A stretch of 64,000 nt of DNA. It comes from Psychroserpens sp. (GTDB lineage Bacteria; Bacteroidota; Bacteroidia; Flavobacteriales; Flavobacteriaceae). Position numbers and translations under genes: made by a program. This document shows, in pieces, positions 9,222 through 17,730 of the stretch. Numbering within the stretch: the stretch's first letter is position 1; each line of letters opens with the position of its first letter. The notes under the pieces were generated by a model. That model was not told where the DNA came from, did no database searches, and saw only the letters and a list, made by a program, of their open reading frames with translations. Location: positions 868,001-932,000 of the forward strand of contig JAEPNY010000001.1 in NCBI GenBank assembly GCA_017643165.1. The letters run 5' to 3'.

Positions 9222-9815
9222 CTAATTGCTAAAATCTACATTTACGGGTTTGTCAGCTCCAGGATCAGAGTCATAATAAGGTTTTTCAGAATAACCAATA
9301 ATACCAGCAATAAAGGATCTAGGTGCCTTTTTCACATATTTATTATAAGGTTTTATGGCCTCATTATAGCGTGTACGCGCGGTTTGAATGGTATTTTCAG
9401 TACTAGTTAATTCATCCTGAAGTTTTAAGAAATTTTGGTTGGTTTTCAAATCTGGATATTTTTCTACCACCAGTAGTAATCTTGATAATGCACTACTTAA
9501 TCCGCTTTGAGCTTTATTAAATTGTTCTAACTTTTCTGGGCTAAGATCATCGGCATTATTAATATTTATTTCAGGTTTTGTTGCCTCAGCTCTTGCTTTT
9601 ACCACGGCTTCTAATGTGCTTTTCTCAAAGTCGGCCGCACCTTTTACAGTATTGACTAGATTACCGATGAGGTCGTTTCGTCTTTGATAGGACGTTTGAA
9701 CATTTCCCCAAGCTTCTTTTACGTCTTCGTTTAGATCTACAGCTGCATTATTGACGTTCACGCCATATATTCCCAATAATAAAATAATTAGGATTGGTAC
9801 GATCCATTTTTTCAT
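9222..9815 (-). CDS. lemA: LemA family protein
   Basis: 197 aa. One N-terminal transmembrane helix (about 4-21) is followed by a long helical domain: AWGNVQTSYQRRNDLIGNLV (about 36-55), LSSALSRLLLVVEKYPDLK and FLKLQDELTSTENTIQTARTRYNEA. These are the conserved LemA segments. The C-terminus contains FIAGIIGYSEKPYYDSD. LemA proteins are membrane-tethered helical bundles of unclear function. It heads the lemA-TPM-TPM set and lies 12 nt after the MerR gene. Confidence 0.92.
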   Translation of the reverse strand: MKKWIVPILIILLLGIYGVNVNNAAVDLNEDVKEAWGNVQTSYQRRNDLIGNLVNTVKGAADFEKSTLEAVVKARAEATKPEININNADDLSPEKLEQFNKAQSGLSSALSRLLLVVEKYPDLKTNQNFLKLQDELTSTENTIQTARTRYNEAIKPYNKYVKKAPRSFIAGIIGYSEKPYYDSDPGADKPVNVDFSN

Positions 9816-9827
9816 GTTGATATAGTT

Positions 9828-10157
9828 TTATAGTTGTGTTTTTATTTTGATCAGTTGCGCTTTGATTCCTTCAAGCTTATCTATGATCTGAAACTTGTCA
9901 AGCGACTGTTTCTTTTCTTCTTTCAGATGAATTTTTGCGCCTTCAAGTGTGAAACCGCGTTCTTTTACTAAGTGATAGATGAATTTTAAGTTATTGATAT
10001 CTTCAGGCGTAAATTTGCGATTTCCTTTAGCATTCTTTTTTGGCTTCAACACATCAAACTCTTTTTCCCAAAAACGAATTAATGAGGTATTTACATTGAA
10101 TGCTTTCGCAACTTCACCGATGCCGTAATAACGTTTTTCTGGGAGATCTATATGCAT
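9828..10157 (-). CDS. MerR-family transcriptional regulator
   Basis: 109 aa. The N-terminal MerR helix-turn-helix (about 8-75) reads YYGIGEVAKAFNVNTSLIRFWEKEFDVLKP, with the wing GNRKFTPEDINNLKFIYHLV. The rest is a short helix for dimer formation, with no metal-binding cysteines or ligand domain. Its size fits the small MerR-like regulators common in Bacteroidota. It lies 4 nt after the M23 peptidase gene and just before lemA, so it may control this group, but no operator was identified. Confidence 0.85.
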   Translation of the reverse strand: MHIDLPEKRYYGIGEVAKAFNVNTSLIRFWEKEFDVLKPKKNAKGNRKFTPEDINNLKFIYHLVKERGFTLEGAKIHLKEEKKQSLDKFQIIDKLEGIKAQLIKIKTQL

Positions 10158-10161
10158 ATGC

Positions 10162-11133
10162 TTAATCTAGTGATTGATTTTCTAAGGATGCTTTTTCTAA
10201 TAAGTTCGCATACTCTTCGGCTGTTAAATTTCCGTAGTAAAAGTTAATAGGATTAATACGCTCACCATCTTTAAATACTTCATAATGTAAATGTGGCGCT
10301 TCAGATCTTCCTGTACTTCCGACGTAACCAATAATATCGCCACGCTTAACTTTTTGATTAGGCTTTACATTATACTTGTATAAGTGTGCATATAACGAAA
10401 CGTAACCATAGCCATGATCGATTCTTATATGCTTTCCATAACCTGACGAATTACTGTCTGCACGTTTTACAACACCATCTCCAGAGGCGTACACTGGTGT
10501 GCCACGCGGAGCTGTGAAATCCATTCCCCAATGGAATTTACGTGCTTTTGTAAACGGGTCGGTTCTGTAGCCATAGCCAGACGCCATATGCTTGAGATCT
10601 TTATTCTGTACGGGTTGAATGGCAGGAATAGCAGACAGGAACTTTTCTTTATCCTCTGCTAATACGGCAATTTCATCTAATGAACGCGACTGAACCACGA
10701 TCGCTTTTTGGAGTTGATCAATTCTTCGGTTACTTTCAATGACTAATTGCGAGTTGTCAAACCCTTCAAATTTTGAATATCTATTAATACCACCAAAACC
10801 AGCACGTCTCTGTTCTTCGGGAATAGGATTCGCTTCAAAATACAGCCTGTAAATATTATTATCGCGTTCTTCAACACTCTCCAATGCTGCAAAGGCATTG
10901 TCAACACGCTTATTGAGAAGATCGTATTGTAATTGAAGATTCGTCAATTCATGTTTTAATGCGCGTTCTCTTGGCGATTCAATGAATTGACTTGCAATAA
11001 AAACAAAAAAGAAACCGAAAAGTGCCGCAGCGAGTAAAAATAACATTCCGAACTTTATGGTTCGTCCTTTTTTACGTTCAATTTTGCGATACGAAAGAGT
11101 TTCTGAATCGTAATAATATTTTACTTTAGACAT
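10162..11133 (-). CDS. membrane-anchored M23 (LytM) peptidase
   Basis: 323 aa. A cytoplasmic basic stretch precedes one transmembrane helix (about 28-50). A coiled-coil region (about 58-165) leads to the M23 domain (about 185-290). Zn ligands are visible as HWGMD (HxxxD) and HLH in APHLHYEVF. The architecture matches envelope LytM proteins that cut or regulate cutting of peptidoglycan cross-links; with all ligands present it should be active. It is the first gene of the reverse-strand group and divergent from alaS. Confidence 0.92.
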   Translation of the reverse strand: MSKVKYYYDSETLSYRKIERKKGRTIKFGMLFLLAAALFGFFFVFIASQFIESPRERALKHELTNLQLQYDLLNKRVDNAFAALESVEERDNNIYRLYFEANPIPEEQRRAGFGGINRYSKFEGFDNSQLVIESNRRIDQLQKAIVVQSRSLDEIAVLAEDKEKFLSAIPAIQPVQNKDLKHMASGYGYRTDPFTKARKFHWGMDFTAPRGTPVYASGDGVVKRADSNSSGYGKHIRIDHGYGYVSLYAHLYKYNVKPNQKVKRGDIIGYVGSTGRSEAPHLHYEVFKDGERINPINFYYGNLTAEEYANLLEKASLENQSLD

Positions 11134-11175
11134 ATCTTAAAAAGTTCTATTTTTGCATGATTATAGAACGTTTTA

Positions 11176-11183
11176 CAAATATA
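11176..11183 (-). promoter_or_regulatory. -7 box (TATATTTG, reverse strand) for the M23-MerR-lemA group
   Basis: Reading the reverse strand gives TATATTTG about 43 nt before the ATG at 11133. No clear -33 TTG was seen at 18-20 nt. A forward-strand TATTTTTG at 11148-11155 also exists, but it is 159 nt from alaS. Confidence 0.45.
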
Positions 11184-11313
11184 TAAATTGTTTCTTATTT
11201 AAAGTAATTTAAGAAAAGCAAGGGAGTAAAGTCGTGATTTTTAAACGTTAAGAAATTAATATTTATATTAAAACGTTTGCAAATAATGGCCGCTCGTTAA
11301 ATTGATCAAACAC

Positions 11314-13929
11314 ATGAAGTCACAAGACATCCGAAATACGTTTTTAGAATTTTTTGAAGGGAAAAAACACAGCATAGTGCCTTCAGCACCTATGGTTCTT
11401 AAAGATGACCCAACACTTATGTTTGTGAATTCAGGTATGGCGCCATTTAAAGAATTCTTTTTGGGAAATGCGCAGCCAAAATCAAATCGTATTGTGGATA
11501 CACAAAAATGTCTAAGAGTTTCAGGTAAACATAATGATCTCGAAGAAGTAGGGTATGATACCTATCACCACACCTTATTCGAAATGTTAGGCAACTGGAG
11601 TTTTGGTGATTATTTTAAGAAAGAGGCGATTGCTTGGGCATGGGAGCTATTGACGGAGGAATACGGCATTGACAAAGATATACTCTATGTGACGGTTTTT
11701 GAAGGAAGTAATGACGATGATAATTTGCCAATGGACCAGGAGGCTTATGACATCTGGAAGCAATATATTCCAGAGGATCGCATTCTAATGGGTAATAAGA
11801 AAGATAATTTTTGGGAAATGGGTGATCAAGGTCCGTGTGGACCTTGTAGCGAGATTCATGTTGATATTCGTTCGGCAGAAGAAAAAGCAAAAGTAGATGG
11901 GAAGTCGTTGGTTAATATGGATCATCCACAAGTGGTTGAAATATGGAACTTAGTTTTCATGCAATACAATCGCAAAGCAAATGGCTCACTAGATAACTTA
12001 CCTGACAAACATATCGATACTGGTATGGGATTTGAACGATTATGCATGGTATTGCAAGGCGTTCAGTCTAACTACGATACAGATGTTTTTACGCCTATAA
12101 TTCGAGAAATTGAAACCATCACAGATAAAGATTACGGTAAAGATGATAAAGTAGATGTAGCTATTCGTGTCATCTCTGATCACGTTAGAGCCGTAGCGTT
12201 TTCAATTGCTGACGGACAATTACCAAGTAACAATGGTGCTGGTTATGTGATTAGACGTATCCTAAGACGTGCTGTACGATACGGATTTACATTCCTCGAT
12301 AAACAAGAGCCATTTATTTATCGTCTTGTTGAAGTGCTAGTTAAGAAAATGGGCAAAGCCTTTCCTGAACTTAAAGAACAACGACAACTTGTTGAGAATG
12401 TAATTAAGGAAGAGGAAAGCTCGTTTTTAAGAACGCTGGAACAGGGATTAATCTTATTAGAACGCCTATTAGAGAATAGTGTTACTAAAGAGATTTCTGG
12501 TGCAAAAGTGTTTGAACTTAAAGATACTTACGGTTTCCCAGAAGATCTTACAGATTTAATCCTTCGCGAAAAAGGATTTACATACAATGCCTCTGAATTT
12601 GATAAGAAGCTTAAAGAGCAACAAGATCGAGGTAAAAAAGCTTCTGAATTAAAATCTGATGATTGGACCGTACTTATTGAGGATGAAGAACAAGAGTTTG
12701 TAGGTTATGACACTTTAGAAGCAAAAGTTAGAATCACAAAATATAGAAAGGTGACATCAAAAAAAGATGGTGAATTGTATCAACTCGTCTTTAATCTTAC
12801 ACCGTTTTATGCTGAAGGTGGAGGACAAGTAGGTGATAAAGGTTACCTCGAAGATGTGCATGGAGACGTGATCTACATTATCGATACGAAAAAAGAAAAT
12901 AATATAAGTGTTCACTTTGCAAAAGAATTACCAGAGCATTTAACGGAGACCTTTTCAGCTTCTGTAGATGCAAAACAGCGCTACAGAACTGAGTGTAATC
13001 ATACTGCTACCCATTTATTACATCAGGCATTACGCGAAGTTCTTGGTACGCATGTAGAGCAAAAAGGGTCAGCTGTGCATTCTAAATACTTGCGTTTCGA
13101 TTTCTCTCACTTTGCCAAACTATCCGTAGAGGAATTACGTGATGTTGAAAATTTCGTTAATAGAAGAATTGATGGCAAATTACCTCTTCAGGAACAACGC
13201 AATATTCCTATGCAAAAAGCTCTTGAAGAAGGCGCTATGGCACTCTTTGGTGAAAAGTATGGTGATGCCGTAAGAACCGTAAGATTTGGTCAATCAGTTG
13301 AATTATGTGGTGGTACGCATGTTGAGAATACTGGTGATTTATGGCATTTCAAAATTGTTTCTGAAGGTGCAGTTGCCGCAGGTATACGAAGAATTGAAGC
13401 GATTACTAGCGATGCTGTTAAAGACTTTTATTTCGAACATAATCGCGCGTATTATGAGATGAGAGATTTACTTAATAATGCGAAAGAACCAGTTAAAGCA
13501 CTACAAAGTCTTCAGGATGAGAATTCGCAATTAAAGAAACAGGTTGAACAATTACTCAAGGAAAAGGCACAAAACGTAAAAGGTAACTTGCGAAATGAGT
13601 TAACCGATGTAAACGGCATAAAATTTCTTTCCAAAAAACTAGATCTTGATGCTGCTGGAATTAAAGATGTGTGTTTTGAACTTGGTAGCCAATACGACGA
13701 TTTGTTTTTACTTTTTGGAGCTGAGAATAATGGTAAGGCCATATTGTCTTGCTATATTTCTAAGAAATTAGTTGAAAGTAAAGATTTAAATGCTGGTCAG
13801 ATTGTTCGTGAATTAGGTAAGTACATCCAAGGTGGAGGAGGTGGACAACCATTTTTTGCAACGGCAGGAGGGAAAAATCCTCAAGGTATTGATGAAGCAT
13901 TGACAAAAGCTAAAGATTTTATATCTTAA
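11314..13929 (+). CDS. alaS: alanine--tRNA ligase
   Basis: 871 aa from the ATG at 11314. The frame is open 12 nt further to a TTG, but ATG is the more likely start. It attaches alanine to tRNA-Ala in the cytoplasm. The class II catalytic core is N-terminal (motifs around [14 protein letters not shown] and GLGFERL-like [12 protein letters not shown]). The editing domain carries [11 protein letters not shown] and [10 protein letters not shown], the Zn-binding HxxxH and CxxxH sites. A coiled coil precedes the C-Ala domain with [15 protein letters not shown]-type glycine-rich motifs. Length is standard. Confidence 0.97.
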   Translation: MKSQDIRNTFLEFFEGKKHSIVPSAPMVLKDDPTLMFVNSGMAPFKEFFLGNAQPKSNRIVDTQKCLRVSGKHNDLEEVGYDTYHHTLFEMLGNWSFGDYFKKEAIAWAWELLTEEYGIDKDILYVTVFEGSNDDDNLPMDQEAYDIWKQYIPEDRILMGNKKDNFWEMGDQGPCGPCSEIHVDIRSAEEKAKVDGKSLVNMDHPQVVEIWNLVFMQYNRKANGSLDNLPDKHIDTGMGFERLCMVLQGVQSNYDTDVFTPIIREIETITDKDYGKDDKVDVAIRVISDHVRAVAFSIADGQLPSNNGAGYVIRRILRRAVRYGFTFLDKQEPFIYRLVEVLVKKMGKAFPELKEQRQLVENVIKEEESSFLRTLEQGLILLERLLENSVTKEISGAKVFELKDTYGFPEDLTDLILREKGFTYNASEFDKKLKEQQDRGKKASELKSDDWTVLIEDEEQEFVGYDTLEAKVRITKYRKVTSKKDGELYQLVFNLTPFYAEGGGQVGDKGYLEDVHGDVIYIIDTKKENNISVHFAKELPEHLTETFSASVDAKQRYRTECNHTATHLLHQALREVLGTHVEQKGSAVHSKYLRFDFSHFAKLSVEELRDVENFVNRRIDGKLPLQEQRNIPMQKALEEGAMALFGEKYGDAVRTVRFGQSVELCGGTHVENTGDLWHFKIVSEGAVAAGIRRIEAITSDAVKDFYFEHNRAYYEMRDLLNNAKEPVKALQSLQDENSQLKKQVEQLLKEKAQNVKGNLRNELTDVNGIKFLSKKLDLDAAGIKDVCFELGSQYDDLFLLFGAENNGKAILSCYISKKLVESKDLNAGQIVRELGKYIQGGGGGQPFFATAGGKNPQGIDEALTKAKDFIS

Positions 13930-13955
13930 TTGATATATAATTCGGTCAATAATTC

Positions 13956-14906
13956 ATGGAATTTCATACCAAAATACCATTACAGAAACAGGCATTTAAT
14001 CAGATTGATTATCATTCGAAGATTTTCTTACTAGGATCATGTTTTTCTGAAAATATAGCAGAAAAGTTCTCGTATTTTAAATTCCAAAGTTTGGTTAATC
14101 CATTTGGAATTCTCTTTCATCCTAAAGCGATTGAAACCTTTATCAATAATGTGATTAATGAAAAGGAATATACAGAAGCTGATTTGTTTTATCATAATGA
14201 GTTATGGCAGAGTTTCGAAACACATTCTCGCCTGAGCTACCATTCTAAAGAAGAACTTTTGGTGACTCTAAATGGTTTGGTCAAAGAATCGTACCAATTT
14301 TTAAGAGAAGCATCACATGTCGTATTAACATTCGGTACTTCCTGGATTTATAGATTTATTGAAACCGATAGTTTTGTTGCCAACTGTCATAAATTACCGC
14401 AGAAAAACTTTTTAAAGGAACTATTTTCAGTTGATCATTTACAGGAATCTTTAGAAGCTATTGATGCGTTGATAAGATCTATTAATCCCGAAGTAGTCAT
14501 TATTAATACCGTATCTCCTGTAAGGCATATTAAAGATGGATTCGTTGAAAACACACAAAGTAAGTCTCATATAATAGCTGCGATTCATCAAATTGTCAAT
14601 GCGAATAAACATCAGTATTATTTCCCTTCGTTCGAAATAATGATGGATGAATTACGTGACTATCGCTTTTACACCGCTGATATGCTGCATCCAAATGACG
14701 TTGCTATACATCACATTTGGGAACGCTTTAAGTTGGTTTGGATTTCAGATAATGCTCACCTAATCCTCGATGAAATCGATGCGATACAAAAAGGAATTGC
14801 CCATAAAGCATTTCATCCAGAATCGGATGCACATCAGATGTTTCTCAAACAGTTGAATGACAAAAAAACCCAGATAGAATCTAGGTTTCCGCACATTAAT
14901 TTCTAA
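13956..14906 (+). CDS. GSCFA domain-containing protein
   Basis: 316 aa. The signature LLGSCFSENIAEKF lies near residues 24-37. The domain (SGNH-hydrolase related) continues with LTFGTSWIYR, INTVSPVRHIKDGF and the end block YYFPSFEIMMDELRDYRFYTADMLHPND, whose D/H pair resembles an SGNH catalytic dyad. GSCFA proteins are mainly found in Bacteroidota; their substrate is unknown, with esterase-type action on envelope sugars plausible. It starts 26 nt after alaS and has no signal peptide. Confidence 0.88.
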   Translation: MEFHTKIPLQKQAFNQIDYHSKIFLLGSCFSENIAEKFSYFKFQSLVNPFGILFHPKAIETFINNVINEKEYTEADLFYHNELWQSFETHSRLSYHSKEELLVTLNGLVKESYQFLREASHVVLTFGTSWIYRFIETDSFVANCHKLPQKNFLKELFSVDHLQESLEAIDALIRSINPEVVIINTVSPVRHIKDGFVENTQSKSHIIAAIHQIVNANKHQYYFPSFEIMMDELRDYRFYTADMLHPNDVAIHHIWERFKLVWISDNAHLILDEIDAIQKGIAHKAFHPESDAHQMFLKQLNDKKTQIESRFPHINF

Positions 14907-14908
14907 AT

Positions 14909-14926
14909 ATACGTCATTTGTCGTAT
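14909..14926 (+). promoter_or_regulatory. putative response-regulator operator (dyad, site 1)
   Basis: The 18-bp element ATACGTCATTTGTCGTAT has inverted arms ATACG/CGTAT and CA/TG around TT. It lies in the spacer, directly upstream of the TTG (14926-14928) of the lipoprotein promoter. It matches the element at 21549-21566 except for one A/T base in each arm. There are 23 nt between the 16-bp core (14910-14925) and the -7 box start at 14949, the same as at the other site. A position next to the -33 suits an activator. Confidence 0.55.
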
Positions 14927-14956
14927 TGTCTTGCCTTGCGTTAAATCGCAACTTTG
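14926..14956 (+). promoter_or_regulatory. promoter of the lipoprotein/beta-propeller unit
   Basis: TTG (14926-14928), 20 nt, then CAACTTTG (14949-14956), one base off TAnnTTTG at its first position. A weak -7 box with an adjacent dyad fits activator dependence. Confidence 0.5.
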
Positions 14957-14985
14957 TCTCATTATTAACCACAAATTAATCAACA

Positions 14986-15528
14986 ATGAGAAATTTTAGA
15001 CAATTTATGTTATTAATTATGACTGTTTCATTAATAACATTAACATCATGTTCAAGTGATGATGATGGCGGAGCTCCTGGAGGTGCACCAGCGGGAGTTT
15101 TAGTAGCAAAAGTAGATGGTGTATCATTTCAATCCTTAGAAATTTCATCTTCTGCTACTATTGTAGATGCTGGTCAAGCTGGAAGAAATCTAATAATTAT
15201 CGCAACAAATAGCGATGGTAATGCCTTTTCATTCACTATCATCGGTTACGATGGAGAAGGTACGTATCCAATAGGTGGAGGAGCGAACATCTTTAATACG
15301 GCTTCATATACCGAAACAGATGTTGACTTAAATAATCCTTTGAATTCAACTACAGAAATCTGGCAAGCGCCTTATGATGATACTGTAGTTGGTGAGATCA
15401 ATATATCTTCAGAAACAGAATCAAAAGTTATTGGGACCTTCGATTTTACAGGTAAAAATGTAAATGGTGATCAATCACTTAAGAACATTACTGAAGGATC
15501 GTTTGATCTTGATATAATGATGAACTAA
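14986..15528 (+). CDS. lipoprotein of unknown function (DUF6252-like)
   Basis: 180 aa. The signal peptide has lipobox LTSC (Cys about 22), followed by SSDDDGG. This serine-plus-acidic stretch fits a flavobacterial lipoprotein export signal for surface display. The mature part is beta-rich with FTIIGYDGEGTYPIGGGAN, resembling DUF6252 proteins; the assignment is tentative. It is followed 8 nt later by a beta-propeller protein and preceded by a regulated-looking promoter, so the two may form an envelope module sensed or controlled by the kinase cluster downstream. Confidence 0.7.
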   Translation: MRNFRQFMLLIMTVSLITLTSCSSDDDGGAPGGAPAGVLVAKVDGVSFQSLEISSSATIVDAGQAGRNLIIIATNSDGNAFSFTIIGYDGEGTYPIGGGANIFNTASYTETDVDLNNPLNSTTEIWQAPYDDTVVGEINISSETESKVIGTFDFTGKNVNGDQSLKNITEGSFDLDIMMN

Positions 15529-15536
15529 TAATATAA

Positions 15537-17408
15537 TTGATCATGAATACGCTATTAATTCGACTCAATTATTTGGTGATGTTTGCATTCATTTTGAATG
15601 CGACATCACTTTTTGGTCAAAAGGCAGAAGCACCATCAAACAGCTACGAATTAGGTGCCAAAATAAATGAAATGACCATAACAGAAGGAGGAACCGTCGT
15701 CGTTGCAACTAATGATGGACTGGTAGGCATCAAACCTGGTCAAGATGGATTGTTATTCAATTTTACAGATTACGGAAAAGTAAAACCAGAAGAATTAAAC
15801 TTTATTCCACGCGCACCATACGTAGTTGTTGGACAAACCGGCTTTGGTGGTTTAAGAACAAAAACTGCAGTCATTGATTATATGTCTGGAAAGGTGTTGT
15901 TCAGTACAGAAAAAAATGGCTGGAAAGCCATTGGACTCTCGCAAGTTTTAATGCCAGCAAATAAACTGGTAGTTAGTGGACAACGCAAAGCGAAAGAAAA
16001 GTATGCACAAGCCGTCGCAATATATGATCTCAATACTGGAGATCAAGTAAGTTTCTATACGTTTAAAGGCTCGAGACAAGCCATGGGAACTCCTCTATTA
16101 TTATCTGATGGTGTAATTATTCCAACCACAAAAGGCTTAATGAAAGTCGATATGGAAACCGGTAATGTACTATGGGAAAATGAATTGAAAAATATAGGCT
16201 GGATGGTTGCTGATAAAACCGAAAAGGATATTTATGCATTTTCTAGTTCAGCAAATGGTAAAAACACGAAAATATTTAAAATAAATGCAAACGGTTCTTC
16301 GGCTTGGGCTGACGAACGTAAGGTAAAAGGAGGTGTTTCTAACTTTCAAATATTACCACAAGGCCTTGCGGTAGTGAGTGACGTAGCCGATTCTGGAAAG
16401 AAAGGATTAGGTGCGCTTACGGCAGCTAAAGCCGAATCAAAAATTACCATGTTAAGTGCTTCCAATGGTGAAGATTTATGGGAGAAGGCACCAAAGACTA
16501 AAGGTTATGTTCAACATTTCTATATCATGGATGACGGTATTCTCTTTGGAATACGCGAAGGTGGAATTAATAAAATCTCTTACGACGGTCAAACACTTTT
16601 CAAGAAACCATTAAAAACAGGAGAAAATATATTGACCATGGCATCCACGCCACAGGGATTAATTTATATTACTTCAGAAGACGCTAACATTGTTAATCTT
16701 GATACGGGCGAACAGGTTTGGAGCAAACCTTTAAAATTCAAAAGAGCTGATGCAGTTAGTTCAGATTACGATAAGAAAAATGATCGGTATTTGATTGCTG
16801 CTGATGATAAACTGTATAGTATTGATGCAAATAGTGGAACTTCTGAATTATTAATGGAAGCATCTTTTGAAGGTAAGGAAGATCCAACATCGGTAGAAGT
16901 TCGAGAGAGCGGCATTTTATTAACGTCAGATCAAAATATGATGTTATTAGATTGGGATGGGAAAACGAATTGGCATGAATATCGTCGTGCTCCTGGAAAA
17001 AGTGCATTTGGTGCTATATTAATGGGTGTTACAGCTGTCGCAACAGCCGCAACTGCAGTTGCAGCATATGATGCTGCTAACCAAAATAGAAATCGACTTG
17101 GGGCTTACACATCTAGAGGTGAAGCTTACGCAGATCTTGGTGATGGTATGGCTATGGCAACTGGCGCATCTATTGGTGAAATGCTAAAACGATTTAATGC
17201 TACAGCAGCAACCCAAAATGCGCAATTTGTGCTTACCAAGTTAGATGATGGCGTAGGGTTGGTAAAATTAAATAAAGACACTGGAGTTGCCGAAAAAGAG
17301 ATCGTTTTAAAAGATAAAAAACCAGATTATCAAGTTGATGAATTTGGTGGGTATTTATACTATAAAGCAAACGATAAAACGATTTATGCTTACAATCTTA
17401 ATGATTAA
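15537..17408 (+). CDS. PQQ-type beta-propeller repeat protein, secreted
   Basis: 623 aa. Two nearby starts exist (15537 and 15543); the signal peptide ends near LFGQ either way. The body (about 35-470) is made of WD40/PQQ-like blades with recurring motifs such as IYDLNTGDQV, KVDMETGNVLWENEL and NLDTGEQVWSKPL. A short hydrophobic alanine-rich segment (about 495-520) interrupts the last part, and further blade-like repeats end the protein. No PQQ enzyme residues were recognised, so it is more likely a scaffold or binding protein. It follows the lipoprotein by 8 nt and is closed by a strong terminator. Confidence 0.75.
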   Translation: MIMNTLLIRLNYLVMFAFILNATSLFGQKAEAPSNSYELGAKINEMTITEGGTVVVATNDGLVGIKPGQDGLLFNFTDYGKVKPEELNFIPRAPYVVVGQTGFGGLRTKTAVIDYMSGKVLFSTEKNGWKAIGLSQVLMPANKLVVSGQRKAKEKYAQAVAIYDLNTGDQVSFYTFKGSRQAMGTPLLLSDGVIIPTTKGLMKVDMETGNVLWENELKNIGWMVADKTEKDIYAFSSSANGKNTKIFKINANGSSAWADERKVKGGVSNFQILPQGLAVVSDVADSGKKGLGALTAAKAESKITMLSASNGEDLWEKAPKTKGYVQHFYIMDDGILFGIREGGINKISYDGQTLFKKPLKTGENILTMASTPQGLIYITSEDANIVNLDTGEQVWSKPLKFKRADAVSSDYDKKNDRYLIAADDKLYSIDANSGTSELLMEASFEGKEDPTSVEVRESGILLTSDQNMMLLDWDGKTNWHEYRRAPGKSAFGAILMGVTAVATAATAVAAYDAANQNRNRLGAYTSRGEAYADLGDGMAMATGASIGEMLKRFNATAATQNAQFVLTKLDDGVGLVKLNKDTGVAEKEIVLKDKKPDYQVDEFGGYLYYKANDKTIYAYNLND

Positions 17409-17427
17409 ATCTTGTTGTTGAGATTAT

Positions 17428-17469
17428 GATTAGGCGTAATTATTTTTTCAATTGCGCTTAATCTTTTTT
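17428..17469 (+). terminator. Rho-independent terminator after the beta-propeller gene
   Basis: A 14-bp stem (17428-17441 with 17450-17463, two G-T pairs) and an 8-nt loop are followed by six Ts. It lies 20 nt after the stop and isolates the lipoprotein/propeller unit from the kinase genes. Confidence 0.85.
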
Positions 17470-17730
17470 AATTGCTTCTTATCGAAAAAATCTTACAAGA
17501 GAACCAATTAGTTATATATTCGTTATGCTATTAATCAATTTTTATAAAAGAGCGTCAGTTAACGTTGTTGTCCCTCAAGGCTTACATCTTCTGATGCTTT
17601 TTTTATTGCCTTTATCCTGCTTCAATTTTCTTCCTCTCTTTTTATTCCGCTATAATTCTAATAAGAATTGCATTATCTATTTTAACAGAAATAAGTATCT
17701 TTTTGATACGATTCAGAAAATATAAGTAGT
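17470..17730 (+). other. AT-rich spacer before the first kinase, with an uncertain 66-aa ORF
   Basis: Together with the terminator this makes 322 nt without a confident gene. An ORF at 17525-17725 starts 4 nt after TATATTCG, a near -7 box, and would give 66 aa with a hydrophobic middle and a polar Asn/Lys-rich end. It resembles no family and may be chance. GTATC-TTTTT-GATAC (17695-17709) is a perfect 5-bp inverted repeat 21 nt before the kinase ATG and could be a promoter-proximal operator. No standard TAnnTTTG box is close to the kinase start. Confidence 0.35.

Noticed and set aside
11148-11155. Forward TATTTTTG as alaS promoter
   Set aside because: It is 159 nt from alaS and just upstream of the divergent gene's own start; AT-rich spacers give such matches often.
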